A program made the translations under genes and the position numbers. The notes under the pieces are model-generated. The model saw only the letters and a program-made list of their open reading frames with translations. It had not been told where the DNA came from and searched no databases. 64,000 bases of DNA from Vogesella alkaliphila (lineage in GTDB: Bacteria > Pseudomonadota > Gammaproteobacteria > Burkholderiales > Chromobacteriaceae): NCBI RefSeq assembly GCF_014652475.1, contig NZ_BMYW01000001.1:1-64000 (forward strand), in the 5' to 3' direction. Of this stretch, positions 10,178-22,164 are shown in pieces. How positions within the stretch are numbered: position 1 is the first letter of the stretch; the number at the start of each line of letters is the position of its first letter.

Positions 10178-10189
10178 GCGGCCAACCTT
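10178..10189 (+). repeat. Dispersed 12-mer after rnfH
   Basis: Exact copy 25 bp after the rnfH stop, between two convergent transcription units. Confidence 0.85.
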
Positions 10190-10269
10190 GAATACGCCAG
10201 CGGCTTGCCGCTGGCGTTGTCGTTTCTGAGCGCTCCGGTGCTTGTCGGTACGGTGCTGGTGTCGGCGGC

Positions 10270-10306
10270 AAAAAAGCAAACCGCCCGCAACAGGGTTGCA
10301 GGCGGT
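10270..10306 (-). terminator. aceA terminator
   Basis: The 12-bp inverted repeat 10280-10291/10295-10306 has one mismatch. On the minus strand it is followed by a T-run (A-run at 10270-10275). Confidence 0.8.
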
Positions 10307-10396
10307 CTGGTTGCCCCGCGCACGGACACTGCGGGCAGTGTCGGGCGGGGCTGTTTGACGCAGACGGCAGGGTCGAGGTGCCGTAAAGTCGAACGC

Positions 10397-11695
10397 TTAG
10401 TGGAACTGTTCTTCTTCGGTGGAGCCGGTCAGCGCGGTCACTGAGGACTTGCCGCCCTGGATCACGGTGGTGATGTCGTCGAAGTAGCCGGTGCCGACTT
10501 CCTGCTGGTGCGACACGAAGGTGTAGCCGCGGTCGCGGGCCGCGAATTCCGGCTCCTGCACCTTCTCCACGTAGGCGGACATGCCGCGTGCCACGTAGTC
10601 CTGCGCCAGATCGAACATGTTGTACCACATGGAGTGGATACCGGCCAAAGTGATGAACTGGTACTTGTAGCCCATGGCGCCCAGCTCGCGCTGGAATTTG
10701 GCGATGGTGGCATCGTCCAGGTTTTTCTTCCAGTTGAAGGACGGCGAGCAGTTGTAGGCCAGCAGTTTGCCTGGATGCTTGGCGTGCACGGCTTCGGCGA
10801 AGCGGCGGGCAAACTCCAGATCCGGGGTACCGGTCTCGCACCATACCAGGTCGGCGTAGTCGGCGTAGGCCACGGCGCGGCTGATGGCTTGCTCCAGACC
10901 CTTCTTGGTCTTGTAGAAGCCCTCTGCGGTGCGTTCGCCGGTCAGGAACGGCTTGTCGTTCTCGTCGTAGTCGCTGGTCAGCAGGTCGGCGGCTTCGGCG
11001 TCGGTACGGGCGATCACCAGGGTCGGCACGCCGTAGACGTCGGCAGCCATACGCGCGGCGATCAGCTTCTGTACCGCTTCCTGGGTCGGTACCAGGACCT
11101 TGCCGCCCATGTGGCCGCACTTCTTCACGGAGGCCAGCTGGTCTTCGAAGTGCACGCCACCGGCGCCGGCGCGGATCATCGCCTTCATCAGCTCGTAGGC
11201 GTTCAGCACGCCGCCGAAACCGGCTTCGGCGTCGGCCACGATCGGTGCGTAGTAGTCAACGAAACCGGCATCGCCTTTTTCCAGGCCCTTGGAGTGCTGG
11301 ATTTCGTCGGCGCGGGTGAAGGCGTTGTTGATGCGCTCGACCACCTTCGGCACCGAGTCCACCGGGTACAGCGACTGGTCCGGGTACATGGCGGAGTATT
11401 CGTTGTTGTCGGCGGCAACCTGCCAGCCGGACAGGTAGATCGCCTTGATGCCGGCCTTCACCTGCTGCATCGCCTGACCGCCGGTCAGCGCGCCCAGACA
11501 GTTGATGTACGGCTCGTTGTTCACCAGATTCCACAGCTTCTCGGCACCGTTGCGGGCCAGGGTGTGCTCTACCTGTACGGAGCCGCGCAGGCGCTCAACG
11601 TCAGCAGCGGTGTAGCCACGTTTGATGCCTTTCCAGCGCGGGTTGGTATCCCAGTCGTGCTGGATGGCGGCGATACGTTGTTCGCGAGTAGTCAT
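10397..11695 (-). CDS. aceA: Isocitrate lyase
   Basis: Glyoxylate-shunt enzyme that cleaves isocitrate to glyoxylate and succinate, needed for growth on acetate, fatty acids and, in part, aromatic compounds. It has 432 residues. The catalytic signature KKCGHMGGK lies at 191-199 with Cys193 as the active-site residue. The start [15 protein letters not shown] matches the family, so the longer in-frame extension upstream is rejected. Malate synthase is not adjacent. It is divergent from grpE. Confidence 0.97.
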   Translation of the reverse strand: MTTREQRIAAIQHDWDTNPRWKGIKRGYTAADVERLRGSVQVEHTLARNGAEKLWNLVNNEPYINCLGALTGGQAMQQVKAGIKAIYLSGWQVAADNNEYSAMYPDQSLYPVDSVPKVVERINNAFTRADEIQHSKGLEKGDAGFVDYYAPIVADAEAGFGGVLNAYELMKAMIRAGAGGVHFEDQLASVKKCGHMGGKVLVPTQEAVQKLIAARMAADVYGVPTLVIARTDAEAADLLTSDYDENDKPFLTGERTAEGFYKTKKGLEQAISRAVAYADYADLVWCETGTPDLEFARRFAEAVHAKHPGKLLAYNCSPSFNWKKNLDDATIAKFQRELGAMGYKYQFITLAGIHSMWYNMFDLAQDYVARGMSAYVEKVQEPEFAARDRGYTFVSHQQEVGTGYFDDITTVIQGGKSSVTALTGSTEEEQFH

Positions 11696-11929
11696 GGTAA
11701 ACCCTTCACTTGATAGTTTCGTTTTGCCGGATAAACCGGCGCTCCCAGTTTCTCTTGCTGCAGGCCGGTGATGCCGGTCTTGGTGCGTTGCTGACCCGCC
11801 TGTTCTGGTGGCGGGTCTGACTGCCGGAAACCGCCCCGGATCCAGTGCTGGCGGGCCGTGCAGTAGCGCTGTTGTGGAATCATTTAAGCATAAAAAAATT
11901 GCGTTGTGTGCACTGCAGCACAAAAAAAT

Positions 11930-11955
11930 CCTTTGTTTTCAAAAGCTAACAAAGG
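11930..11955. promoter_or_regulatory. Dyad CCTTTGTT-N10-AACAAAGG upstream of aceA
   Basis: A perfect 8-bp inverted repeat (11930-11937 with 11948-11955) lies about 240 bp upstream of the aceA ATG in an otherwise AT-rich stretch. It could bind a repressor of the glyoxylate shunt, or it could belong to grpE; no known operator was matched. Confidence 0.35.
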
Positions 11956-12046
11956 TGCACAAAAATGAATCTCGGCCGGGCGCCGATCCTGATCGTTAAC
12001 GAAAATAAAAGTAACTAAATGACCATTTACTTATTGTGGGGAAGAT

Positions 12047-12074
12047 CTTGAAAACGGACGGCTTGGCCTTATTT
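12047..12074 (+). promoter_or_regulatory. Candidate sigma-32 heat-shock promoter of grpE
   Basis: CTTGAAA at 12047-12053, a 13-bp spacer, then CCTTATTT at 12067-12074. This resembles the sigma-32 consensus CTTGAAA / CCCCATNT and lies 40 bp before the grpE ATG. Confidence 0.55.
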
Positions 12075-12113
12075 ACCTGAGGTCTTTGTGAATTCAGCCA
12101 AACGGAAGCGATC

Positions 12114-12644
12114 ATGCAGGAAAATCAAAATCCCCAAGCGGAAGAAGTGCTTGAGCAAGTTGCCAACCCGGCCGAAGGCGCCGTCGTCAGTGACGCGGAG
12201 CGTGTCGCCCAGCTGGAAGTTGAACTAGCAGAAATGAAAGAGCAGTTTTTGCGCGCCAAGGCCGAAACTGAAAACCAGCGCCGTCGTGGCGTGGAAGAAG
12301 TGGCCAAGGCACAAAAGTTTGCCATCGAAAAATTCGCCTCCGAACTCATCGCGGTCAAGGACAGCCTGGAAATGGCGCTTCTGGACCAGTCCGGCCAGTT
12401 CGAAAACCTCAAATTCGGCGTCGACCTGACGCTGAAGCAGCTGCTGGCCGCCTTCGAGAAGGGCCAGATCAGCGAAATCAACCCGCTGGGCGAGAAGCTG
12501 GACCCGCATCGCCACCAGGCCATCAGCACCGAAGAGTCCGACGCCGAGCCGAATTCGGTGGTGCGCGTAATGCAAAAAGGGTATCTGATCGCCGATCGCG
12601 TGCTGCGTCCGGCGATGGTGGTGGTCGCCAAGCCCAAGAGCTGA
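12114..12644 (+). CDS. grpE: Nucleotide exchange factor GrpE
   Basis: Releases ADP from DnaK. The 176-residue protein has a long N-terminal coiled coil (about 30-95, [26 protein letters not shown]) followed by the C-terminal beta-domain with [21 protein letters not shown]. It is the first gene of grpE-dnaK-dnaJ, with a heat-shock-like promoter upstream. Confidence 0.97.
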   Translation: MQENQNPQAEEVLEQVANPAEGAVVSDAERVAQLEVELAEMKEQFLRAKAETENQRRRGVEEVAKAQKFAIEKFASELIAVKDSLEMALLDQSGQFENLKFGVDLTLKQLLAAFEKGQISEINPLGEKLDPHRHQAISTEESDAEPNSVVRVMQKGYLIADRVLRPAMVVVAKPKS

Positions 12645-12663
12645 GATTGCGACGACTAACCCT

Positions 12664-12691
12664 CTTGAAAACGCGGAAATAGCCAATATCT
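12664..12691 (+). promoter_or_regulatory. Possible second heat-shock promoter before dnaK
   Basis: CTTGAAA at 12664-12670 is followed after 12 bp by CCAATATC, in the grpE-dnaK gap. The -35 match is good and the -10 poor, so this would be an internal promoter at best. Confidence 0.35.
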
Positions 12692-12776
12692 GGCAAGACA
12701 ACCCCCCGGCGCACCACGGGCTGCGACGGGCAAGCAAACAGATTAAATCGAGATCAAATCGAAAGGATTCAGCACT

Positions 12777-14693
12777 ATGGGCAAAATTATCGGTATTGAC
12801 CTGGGCACCACCAACTCCTGCGTGGCCGTTGTCGAGAACGGCAACCCGCTGGTGATCGAGAACGCCGAAGGCGCGCGTACCACCCCGTCCATCATTGCTT
12901 ATATGGAAGACGGCGAAATCCTGGTCGGTGCGCCGGCCAAGCGTCAGGCGGTGACCAACCCGAAGAACACCCTGTACGCGGTGAAGCGCCTGATCGGTCG
13001 TCGTTTCGAAGACAAGGAAGTGCAGAAAGACATCGACCTGATGCCTTTCCAGATCAAGAAGGCCGGTAACGGCGATGCGTGGGTACAGGTGCGCGACAAG
13101 GAAATGGCGCCGCCGCAAATCTCCGCCGAAGTGCTGCGCAAGATGAAGAAGGCTGCCGAAGACTATCTGGGCGAAGAAGTGACCGAAGCGGTGATCACCG
13201 TGCCGGCCTACTTCAACGACAGCCAGCGTCAGGCGACCAAGGACGCCGGCCGCATCGCCGGTCTGGACGTGAAGCGCATCATCAACGAACCGACCGCGGC
13301 CGCGCTGGCCTTTGGCCTGGCCAAGCAGGAAGGCGACCGCAAGATCGCCGTCTATGACCTGGGCGGCGGTACCTTCGACGTGTCCATCATCGAAATCGCC
13401 GACGTGGACGGCGAGCACCAGTTCGAAGTGCTGTCCACCAACGGTGACACCTTCCTGGGCGGCGAAGACTTCGACCAGCGCCTGATCGACTACATCGTGA
13501 CCGAGTTCAAGAAGGACCAGGGCGTCGATCTGAAGAACGACGTGATGGCCCTGCAGCGTCTGAAAGAGGCTGCCGAGAAAGCCAAGATCGAGCTGTCGTC
13601 CGCGACCCAGACCGAAGTGAACCTGCCGTACATCACCATGGACGCTACCGGTCCGAAGCACCTGGCGATGAAGATCACCCGCGCCAAGTTCGAAAGCCTG
13701 GTCGACGACCTGGTACAGCGCTCCATCGAGCCTTGCAAAGTGGCACTGAAAGACGCAGGCGTATCGCTGGCCGACATCACCGACGTGATCCTGGTCGGCG
13801 GTCAGACCCGCATGCCGAAAGTACAGGAAGCCGTGAAGGCCTTCTTCGGCAAGGAGCCACGTCGTGACGTGAACCCGGACGAAGCCGTGGCCGTGGGCGC
13901 CGCGATCCAGGGTTCGGTACTGTCCGGCGATCGCAAGGACGTGCTGCTGCTGGACGTGACCCCGCTGTCGCTGGGTATCGAAACCATGGGCGGCATCATG
14001 ACCAAGCTGATCCAGAAGAACACCACCATCCCGACCAAGGCGTCGCAGGTGTTCTCCACTGCCGAAGACAACCAGACCGCGGTGACCATCCACGTGCTGC
14101 AGGGCGAGCGCGAGAAGGCTTCCGCCAACAAGTCGCTGGGCCAGTTCAACCTGGGTGACATCCCTGCCGCCGCCCGTGGCGTGCCGCAGATCGAAGTGGA
14201 ATTCAACATCGACGCCAACGGCATCCTGCACGTGTCCGCCAAGGACAAGGCCACCGGCAAGCAGGCCAACATCACCATCCAGGCCTCCTCCGGTCTGTCC
14301 GAAGACGAAATCCAGCAGATGGTGCGCGACGCCGAGCTGAACGCGGAAGAGGACAAGAAGCTGCACGAGCTGGTACAGGCCCGCAACCAGGGTGAAGGCC
14401 TGATCCACAGCGTGAAGAAGTCGCTGGCCGAGCACGGCGACAAGATCTCCGCCGAAGAGAAGACCGCGATCGAAGCCGCGCTGAAAGAGGCGGAAGAAGT
14501 GGTCAAGGGCGACGACAAGGAGGCCATCGATGCCAAGATCGAAGTGCTGATGAAGGCATCGCACAAACTGGCCGAGCAGATGTACGCGGCGCAGGGTGCG
14601 GAAGGTGCCGCCAACACCGAAGCGGACGCAGGCAAGCAGGACGACGGCAACGTGGTCGACGCCGAGTTCGAAGAAGTGAAGAAAGACAAGTAA
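12777..14693 (+). CDS. dnaK: Chaperone protein DnaK (Hsp70)
   Basis: ATP-driven cytoplasmic chaperone. The 638-residue protein begins with the phosphate-1 motif [13 protein letters not shown]. It has [10 protein letters not shown] in the second ATPase lobe, a substrate-binding domain from about residue 390, a helical lid, and the conserved acidic tail ending EFEEVKKDK. The AGGA ribosome-binding site and ATG at 12777 are clear. Full length. It is followed by its own stem-loop (14713-14745), which may attenuate read-through to dnaJ. Confidence 0.99.
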   Translation: MGKIIGIDLGTTNSCVAVVENGNPLVIENAEGARTTPSIIAYMEDGEILVGAPAKRQAVTNPKNTLYAVKRLIGRRFEDKEVQKDIDLMPFQIKKAGNGDAWVQVRDKEMAPPQISAEVLRKMKKAAEDYLGEEVTEAVITVPAYFNDSQRQATKDAGRIAGLDVKRIINEPTAAALAFGLAKQEGDRKIAVYDLGGGTFDVSIIEIADVDGEHQFEVLSTNGDTFLGGEDFDQRLIDYIVTEFKKDQGVDLKNDVMALQRLKEAAEKAKIELSSATQTEVNLPYITMDATGPKHLAMKITRAKFESLVDDLVQRSIEPCKVALKDAGVSLADITDVILVGGQTRMPKVQEAVKAFFGKEPRRDVNPDEAVAVGAAIQGSVLSGDRKDVLLLDVTPLSLGIETMGGIMTKLIQKNTTIPTKASQVFSTAEDNQTAVTIHVLQGEREKASANKSLGQFNLGDIPAAARGVPQIEVEFNIDANGILHVSAKDKATGKQANITIQASSGLSEDEIQQMVRDAELNAEEDKKLHELVQARNQGEGLIHSVKKSLAEHGDKISAEEKTAIEAALKEAEEVVKGDDKEAIDAKIEVLMKASHKLAEQMYAAQGAEGAANTEADAGKQDDGNVVDAEFEEVKKDK

Positions 14694-14712
14694 TCGGCTG
14701 ACGGAAGACAAG

Positions 14713-14745
14713 GCACAGGGCTCGCGCGCGGGCGCTGTGCTTTTT
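14713..14745 (+). terminator. Stem-loop with T-run between dnaK and dnaJ
   Basis: The stem GCACAG/CTGTGC (14713-14718 with 14735-14740), extended by a GC-rich inner part, is followed by T5. It is probably a partial terminator setting the dnaK:dnaJ ratio. Confidence 0.65.
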
Positions 14746-14759
14746 CATTGGTAAAACTT

Positions 14760-14771
14760 GCGGCCAACCTT
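14760..14771 (+). repeat. Dispersed 12-mer between dnaK and dnaJ
   Basis: Exact copy 15 bp after the dnaK stem-loop and 29 bp before the dnaJ ATG. Confidence 0.85.
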
Positions 14772-14799
14772 TTGCGGTTGGGCGCACTGGTGAGACAGC

Positions 14800-15921
14800 A
14801 TGGCTAAAAAGGACTTTTACGAGGTACTGGGCGTCAATCGCGATGCGTCGGACGACGACATCAAGAAGGCCTATCGCAAGCTGGCGATGAAGTACCACCC
14901 GGACCGTAATCCGGACAGCAAGGACGCCGAAGAAAAGTTCAAGGAGGTCAAGGCCGCGTACGAAATCCTGTCCGACGGCCAGAAACGTGCCGCCTACGAC
15001 CAGTACGGCCACGCCGGGGTAGACCCGCAGGCCGGCATGGGCGGCGGCGGTGCCGGCTTTGGCGGCTTCGATTTCGGCGACATCTTCAGCGACATCTTCG
15101 GCGGCCAGCGTGGCGGCGGCGGTGGCCGTTCCAATGTGTATCGCGGCTCCGACCTGCGCTACAACATGGAGATCACGCTGGAAGAGGCGGCGCGCGGCTG
15201 CGAGAAGCAGATCCGCATCCCGTCGCATGAAAACTGCGACGTGTGCCACGGCTCCGGCGCCAAGCCGGGCACCCAGCCCAAGACCTGCACCACTTGCGGC
15301 GGTCACGGCCAGGTGCGCATGAGCCAGGGCTTCTTCTCCATCCAGCAGACCTGCCCGACCTGCCACGGCAGTGGCAAGCAGATCACCGATCCGTGCCACA
15401 AGTGCCACGGCGCGGGCCAGGTGAAGACGCACAAGACGCTGAACGTGAAGATCCCGGCCGGCGTGGACGAGGGCGACCGCATTCGCCTGTCCGGCGAAGG
15501 CGAACCGGGCCAGAACGGCGGTCCGGCCGGCGACCTGTTCGTGGTCACCCACATCAAGAAGCACAGCGTGTTCGAGCGCGACGGCATGGACCTGCATTGC
15601 GAAATGCCGATCAGCTTCGCCACCGCGGCGCTGGGCGGCGAGGTGGAGATCCCGACCCTGGACGGCATGGTCAAGGTCAAGATCGCGGCGGAAACGCAGA
15701 GCGGCAAGGTCTACCGCGTGCGCGGCAAGGGCGTGAAATCGGTGCGCGGCCATGACGTCGGCGACCTGATGTGCCACGTCATCGTCGAAACGCCGGTCAG
15801 CCTCACCGAACGGCAAAAGGAATTGCTGCGCGAGTTCGAGGCCATCAGCCAGGGCGATGTTGCGACGCACAACCCGCGCGCCAACTCGTTCATGGACAAA
15901 CTGAAAGACTTTTTTGGCTGA
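14800..15921 (+). CDS. dnaJ: Chaperone protein DnaJ (Hsp40)
   Basis: Stimulates DnaK ATPase and delivers clients. It is a 373-residue type I J-protein. The J domain has HPD at residues 33-35, and a Gly-rich linker follows (about 75-110). The zinc region has four CxxCxGxG-type repeats ([32 protein letters not shown]), then the C-terminal substrate-binding domains. All motifs are intact. A terminator follows directly. Confidence 0.99.
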   Translation: MAKKDFYEVLGVNRDASDDDIKKAYRKLAMKYHPDRNPDSKDAEEKFKEVKAAYEILSDGQKRAAYDQYGHAGVDPQAGMGGGGAGFGGFDFGDIFSDIFGGQRGGGGGRSNVYRGSDLRYNMEITLEEAARGCEKQIRIPSHENCDVCHGSGAKPGTQPKTCTTCGGHGQVRMSQGFFSIQQTCPTCHGSGKQITDPCHKCHGAGQVKTHKTLNVKIPAGVDEGDRIRLSGEGEPGQNGGPAGDLFVVTHIKKHSVFERDGMDLHCEMPISFATAALGGEVEIPTLDGMVKVKIAAETQSGKVYRVRGKGVKSVRGHDVGDLMCHVIVETPVSLTERQKELLREFEAISQGDVATHNPRANSFMDKLKDFFG

Positions 15922-15949
15922 TCAGCATCGCTTTCAGCGGTTTCAAGGG

Positions 15950-15988
15950 CACGCCGTCAAGCAAGTTTGACGGCGTGTTTTGTTTTTT
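15950..15988 (+). terminator. Terminator of the grpE-dnaK-dnaJ operon
   Basis: An 11-bp perfect stem CACGCCGTCAA/TTGACGGCGTG (15950-15960 with 15967-15977) is followed by a T-rich run. Confidence 0.9.
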
Positions 15989-16201
15989 GGCGCAAGGATG
16001 TGCCGTTATTTTGCGGATTGTCGGACAAATAATGGCTAATGTATCCAGGCCACTGTTCACGCGGAACTTGTTTCAGTAATGTTCTGCTCTCGCGAAACAG
16101 GCGCATGACCTGTGCGATAGCACGCTACAGCTTACTGGGCTGTGGTGGCCACAACACCGTCGGAGCGGGTACTGACCCTCCCTTGAAACTGAGGAGTAAA
16201 C

Positions 16202-17692
16202 ATGCAGGCAGCAGTTGATTTTCTGAATGGCTGGATCTGGAGCAAGGGACTGATCTTCCTTTGCCTGGGCGTTGGTTTGTTTTTTTCCATCCGCACTCGT
16301 TTTGCGCAAGTCCGCCATTTCGGCGAAATGATCCGTTTGATGTTTGACGGCAAGTCCAGCGACAGCGGCGTGTCGTCGTTCCAGGCGCTGGCCATGACGC
16401 TGGCCGGCCGTGTCGGTACCGGTAACATCGCCGGTGTGGCCACCGCGATCACCTTCGGCGGCCCGGGTGCCGTGTTCTGGATGTGGATGGTTGCCTTCCT
16501 GGGCGCCAGCTCGGCCTTCGTCGAGTCCACGCTCGGCCAGATCTACAAGGAAAAGATCAACGGTGAATACCGCGGCGGTCCAGCCTTCTACATCGAGAAG
16601 GGCCTGGGCATGAAGCCGTTCGCGATCGTATTCGCCATCGCGACCATCTTTGCCTGCGGCGTGCTGCTGCCGGGTACCCAGTCCAACTCCATCGGTGCCG
16701 GCCTGCAGAACGCGCTGGGCATTGACCCGAACGTGACCGCCGCCATCCTGGCGCTGATGCTGGGCTTCATCATCTTCGGTGGCGTGAAGCGTATCGCTTC
16801 CTTTGCCGAAATCGTGGTGCCGTTCATGGCGCTGGGTTACATCCTGGTGGCCTGCGTGATCGTGGCACTGAACATCCATCAGCTGCCTGACGTACTGGCT
16901 CTGATCTTCAAGAGCGCATTCGGCTTTGACGCTGGCTTCGGTGCCATCCTCGGCATGGCGATCCAGTGGGGCGTGAAGCGTGGCGTGTACTCCAACGAAG
17001 CTGGTCAGGGTACCGGCCCGCACGCATCGTCCGCCGCTGCGGTATCGCATCCTGCCAAGCAGGGTCTGGTACAGGCGTTCTCGGTCTACATCGACACCCT
17101 GTTCGTGTGCTCCGCTACCGCCTTCATGCTGCTGATTACCGGCCAGTACAACGTACAGGGCCCGGATGGTCAGGTTCTGCATACCGGTATCGCCGGTGTG
17201 GCAGCCGGTCCTGGCTACGTGCAGACCGCGATGGAAAACATCATGCCTGGTTTCGGCTCCATCTTCGTGGCCGTGGCACTGTTCTTCTTCGCCTTCACCA
17301 CCATCATCGCCTACTACTACATCGCCGAAACCAACATCGCCTACCTGAGCCGCAAGGTAAACCGTCCTTGGCTGACGCTGGTGCTGAAAGTCGGCATCAT
17401 GGCGACCGTGGTATACGGCACCGTGAAGACTGCCGATCTGGCCTGGGGCCTGGGTGATATCGGTGTCGGCATGATGGCATGGATGAACATCGCCGCCATC
17501 CTGCTGCTGCAGAAGCCGGCCTTCATCGCACTGCGCGACTACGAGGCACAGCTGGCCAAAGGTGTGGATCCGGTGTTCCACCCAGAAAAACTGGGCATCA
17601 AGGGCGCCGACTACTGGACCGGCCATCAGTCGGAAGACAATCTGGAAGAAGAGCGCAAGCACGGCGGTCAACCGGTCTACGACCGAGTTTGA
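16202..17692 (+). CDS. Alanine/glycine:cation symporter family protein
   Basis: A 496-residue inner-membrane transporter of the AGCS family, which takes up alanine or glycine with Na+ (or H+). Diagnostic stretches are the N-terminal GVGLFFSIRTRFAQVRHF, the GRVGTGNIAGVATAI motif near residues 74-88, and GVKRGVYSNEAGQGTGPHASS in the second half. About ten membrane segments are visible. A consensus GGAG lies 7 nt before the ATG. The 280-bp leader was checked for a glycine riboswitch; none could be recognised. Monocistronic with a terminator. Confidence 0.93.
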   Translation: MQAAVDFLNGWIWSKGLIFLCLGVGLFFSIRTRFAQVRHFGEMIRLMFDGKSSDSGVSSFQALAMTLAGRVGTGNIAGVATAITFGGPGAVFWMWMVAFLGASSAFVESTLGQIYKEKINGEYRGGPAFYIEKGLGMKPFAIVFAIATIFACGVLLPGTQSNSIGAGLQNALGIDPNVTAAILALMLGFIIFGGVKRIASFAEIVVPFMALGYILVACVIVALNIHQLPDVLALIFKSAFGFDAGFGAILGMAIQWGVKRGVYSNEAGQGTGPHASSAAAVSHPAKQGLVQAFSVYIDTLFVCSATAFMLLITGQYNVQGPDGQVLHTGIAGVAAGPGYVQTAMENIMPGFGSIFVAVALFFFAFTTIIAYYYIAETNIAYLSRKVNRPWLTLVLKVGIMATVVYGTVKTADLAWGLGDIGVGMMAWMNIAAILLLQKPAFIALRDYEAQLAKGVDPVFHPEKLGIKGADYWTGHQSEDNLEEERKHGGQPVYDRV

Positions 17693-17721
17693 TAGACTTG
17701 CAGTAATCCGCATCATCATTG

Positions 17722-17746
17722 ACGCCGGGGCAACCCGGCGTTTTTT
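17722..17746 (+). terminator. Terminator after the AGCS symporter gene
   Basis: The 8-bp stem ACGCCGGG/CCCGGCGT (17722-17729 with 17734-17741) is followed by T6. Confidence 0.88.
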
Positions 17747-17762
17747 CATTTGGACCACCGAC

Positions 17763-17948
17763 ATGGATTTACTGCACAGCACCTGGTTCTGGATCGTGAT
17801 CATCGGCGCGCCGCTGGGCACCGTACTCGGCACCCTGGCGCGGCTGTCGCAAAAACAGCCGCCGATCGAGCTGCCGCCGGGCGTGGCGCCGGGCACCTAC
17901 GCCCGCCGCGAGCAGGCCGAGCAGGATGAGAACGCGGCGTCGCGCTGA
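17763..17948 (+). CDS. Small single-pass membrane protein (61 aa)
   Basis: A 61-residue frame with one hydrophobic segment at about 6-27 (TWFWIVIIGAPLGTVLGTL) and a charged, Pro-rich C-terminal tail. It starts 17 bp after the upstream terminator and ends shortly before a transposon-like inverted repeat. No family was recognised. The codon use matches its neighbours, which favours a real gene. Confidence 0.55.
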   Translation: MDLLHSTWFWIVIIGAPLGTVLGTLARLSQKQPPIELPPGVAPGTYARREQAEQDENAASR

Positions 17949-17970
17949 CGCTCCGCTTCGTTGCGGTTAA

Positions 17971-19187
<1,217 letters not shown>

Positions 19188-19206
19188 TACGCGCAGCTTC
19201 CACAGC

Positions 19207-19234
19207 AAAATGCGGCCAACGTTGGCCGCATTTT
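19207..19234. terminator. Palindromic terminator built on the 12-mer core
   Basis: A perfect 28-bp palindrome with A4 on the left and T4-5 on the right; the core is GCGGCCAACGTTGGCCGC (19212-19229). It ends hemB on the plus strand and, in reverse, the small minus-strand gene. Confidence 0.85.
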
Positions 19235-19474
19235 TCATGGGCGCGTGGTTTTGGCGCTGAACGTCAGGCAGTCGCGCCCTGTCGCCTCGCGCACGTCCTG
19301 CAGCGGCAGCCGCTTGCTCTTGAAGTCCATCGCGCGGCAGCCGTAGGGAAAGCGGGCGTCGTGGGTGATGTAGTAGTGGGCGCAGGCGCGGCAATGCGGC
19401 ACAGGAGAGCTGGGGCGGTTCACGGTCGGGTTCGGCGCGGGAATGGAAAGCGGATTGTCGCACAGCCGTGCCAT
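19235..19474 (-). CDS. Small Cys-rich conserved protein (uncharacterised)
   Basis: A small cytoplasmic protein with the pattern CRACAHYYITHDARFPYGCRAM, then KRLPLQDVREATGRDCLTF. The four spaced cysteines suggest a metal-binding (zinc-ribbon-like) fold. Proteins with this signature are common as short hypotheticals in betaproteobacteria. The ATG at 19474 gives 79 residues. A GTG at 19423 gives 62 residues beginning just before the conserved part and may be the true start. The palindromic terminator abuts the stop codon. Confidence 0.7.
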   Translation of the reverse strand: MARLCDNPLSIPAPNPTVNRPSSPVPHCRACAHYYITHDARFPYGCRAMDFKSKRLPLQDVREATGRDCLTFSAKTTRP

Positions 19475-19630
19475 TGCCGGCCGGACGGGGGTAACACTCA
19501 CCCGGTGAAAATCGTGCGCAACTGTCCCTGATAATGTCGTCGGCGCGGGTCTAGAATGGTGACAGAACATCGCTTGCCGGCACCGCTTGGCGTACCGGCC
19601 TCCACGCTGAACAACAGGGAAGCCCCCCGC

Positions 19631-20830
19631 ATGAACCACACCTATCTCGCCCATCTGCAAGCCACGCTGGCGCAAATCCGCGCCGACGGTTTCGAGAAAC
19701 CGGAGCGCGTGATCGCCACGCCGCAACGTGCCGACATCACCCTGTCCGGCGGCCGCGAGGTGCTGAACTTCTGTGCCAACAACTACCTGGGCTTCGCCGA
19801 CGACGCGCGCCTGATCGCGGCGGCGAAGCAGGGCCTGGACGACTACGGCTACGGCTGCGCCTCGGTGCGTTTCATCTGCGGCACGCAGCAGGTGCACAAG
19901 GACCTGGAGGCGGCGATTTCCGGCTTCCTCGGCACCGAGGACACCATCCTCTACTCCAGCTGCTTCGACGCCAACGGCGGCGTATTCGAGACCCTGCTCA
20001 CCGAAGACGACGCGGTGATCTCCGACGAGCTGAACCACGCCTCCATCATCGACGGCGTGCGCCTGTGCAAGGCCAAGCGTTTCCGCTACAAGAACAACGA
20101 CATGGCCGATCTGGAAGCCCAGCTCAAGGCCGCCGAAGAGGCCGGTGCCCGCTTCAAGCTGATCGTCACCGACGGCGTGTTCTCGATGGACGGCATCATT
20201 GCCGACCTCAAGACCCTGTGCGACGTCGCCGAGCGCTACGGCGCCATCGTGATGGTGGACGATTCGCACGCCGTCGGCTTCATGGGCGAAACCGGTGCCG
20301 GCACGCCGGAGCTGTGCGGCGTCGCCGACCGTGTCGACATCTACACCGGCACGCTGGGCAAGGCGCTGGGCGGTGCTTCCGGCGGCTACGTCTCCGGACG
20401 CAAGCCCATCATCGACCTGCTGCGCCAGCGTTCGCGGCCCTACCTGTTCTCCAACACGCTGGCGCCGGCCATCGCCGCCGCCAGCGTGAAGGTGCTGCAG
20501 ATCCTGGCCACGGAAGAGGGCGCCGCGCTGCGCGCCAACCTGAAGCGCAACGCCGACTACTTCCGTCAGGCGATGAGCGAGGCCGGTTTCACTCTGGTGC
20601 CGGGCCAGCACCCTATCATTCCGGTGATGCTGGGCGACGCCAAGCTGGCCGGCGAGATGGCCGCGGCGCTGCTGGCCGAGGGCGTGTTCGTCACCGGCTT
20701 CTCCTACCCGGTGGTGCCGAAAGGCAAGGCGCGCATCCGCACCCAGATGTCAGCAGGCCATACACTGGAACAGGTACAGCACACCGTCGCCGCCTTCATC
20801 AAGGTTGGCCGCGAACTGGGCGTGATCTGA
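19631..20830 (+). CDS. kbl: 2-amino-3-ketobutyrate coenzyme A ligase (glycine C-acetyltransferase)
   Basis: Second enzyme of threonine degradation: cleaves 2-amino-3-ketobutyrate with CoA to glycine and acetyl-CoA. It is a 399-residue PLP enzyme of the alpha-oxoamine synthase family. The PLP lysine is Lys244 in [15 protein letters not shown], with the DDSHAVG motif near 210-216. The ATG at 19631 matches the family start ([10 protein letters not shown]). It is followed by tdh, as in E. coli, but with a 192-bp repeat-bearing gap. A reverse copy of the 12-mer lies near its 3' end. Confidence 0.97.
   Translation: MNHTYLAHLQATLAQIRADGFEKPERVIATPQRADITLSGGREVLNFCANNYLGFADDARLIAAAKQGLDDYGYGCASVRFICGTQQVHKDLEAAISGFLGTEDTILYSSCFDANGGVFETLLTEDDAVISDELNHASIIDGVRLCKAKRFRYKNNDMADLEAQLKAAEEAGARFKLIVTDGVFSMDGIIADLKTLCDVAERYGAIVMVDDSHAVGFMGETGAGTPELCGVADRVDIYTGTLGKALGGASGGYVSGRKPIIDLLRQRSRPYLFSNTLAPAIAAASVKVLQILATEEGAALRANLKRNADYFRQAMSEAGFTLVPGQHPIIPVMLGDAKLAGEMAAALLAEGVFVTGFSYPVVPKGKARIRTQMSAGHTLEQVQHTVAAFIKVGRELGVI
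20801..20812 (-). repeat. Dispersed 12-mer at the 3' end of kbl
   Basis: Exact reverse copy 18 bp before the kbl stop codon; it encodes part of KVGREL. Confidence 0.85.
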
Positions 20831-20838
20831 TTATTTTC

Positions 20839-20971
20839 GGCCACGAACGCCACGAAAAGGCACGAGAATATTCGCCACCGAAACCACGGAAGACACCGGC
20901 AAAGCGGGTTGGCAGCGGCCATTTGAGTGATGGTGCGGCGCAGCTTCGTGTCTTTCGTGGGCTTCGTGGCC
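20839..20971. repeat. Palindromic CACGAA/TTCGTG repeat element between kbl and tdh
   Basis: The left arm (20839-20866) and right arm (20944-20971) are near-perfect inverted complements of about 28 bp, each built from iterated CACGAA or TTCGTGG units. About 77 bp separates them. A further TTCTGTGG-type repeat follows up to the tdh leader. No open reading frame is present. It resembles an extragenic palindromic element inserted into an operon. Confidence 0.6.
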
Positions 20972-21022
20972 AGGCGTTTTCTGTGTTGTTCTGTGGATTC
21001 TGTGGCAATAGGGGACTCTGAA

Positions 21023-22048
<1,026 letters not shown>

Positions 22049-22064
22049 GCGGAATATGATGTTT

Positions 22065-22094
22065 GCGGCCAACCTTTGGCACAAGGTTGGCCGC
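22065..22094. terminator. Stem-loop formed by two inverted 12-mer copies
   Basis: Forward copy 22065-22076 and reverse copy 22083-22094, with a 6-nt loop, make a 12-bp stem 17 bp after the tdh stop. This is the arrangement in which Neisseria uptake sequences act as terminators. Confidence 0.8.
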
Positions 22095-22164
22095 AATGGA
22101 TGGCAGAGCAAGGCACGATGCGGTTAGAATCGTGCCTTGTTTTTCATCTTTGAAACGCCGCGAC

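Larger units (their letters stand above)
11696..12113. promoter_or_regulatory. Divergent aceA / grpE control region
   Basis: A 418-bp gap containing the aceA promoter region, AT-rich dyads (11930-11937 with 11948-11955) and a heat-shock-like promoter for grpE (separate entries). Two stretches, 11907-11921 and 11955-11965, share a GTGCACAAAAA-like core. Confidence 0.6.

Noticed and set aside
10397-11923. Extended aceA start giving 508 residues
   Set aside because: The extra 76 residues are non-homologous and lie over the promoter region; the family start is at 11695.
12664-12691. Treating the motif before dnaK as a definite second heat-shock promoter
   Set aside because: The -10 match is poor; it is kept only as a low-confidence regulatory entry.
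12225-14711. Long minus-strand reading frame opposite grpE-dnaK
   Set aside because: Antisense artefact of the same kind; dnaK on the plus strand has full family conservation.
15989-16201. Glycine riboswitch sought in the leader of the AGCS symporter
   Set aside because: I could not identify the conserved aptamer core; the leader remains unexplained but no riboswitch is claimed.
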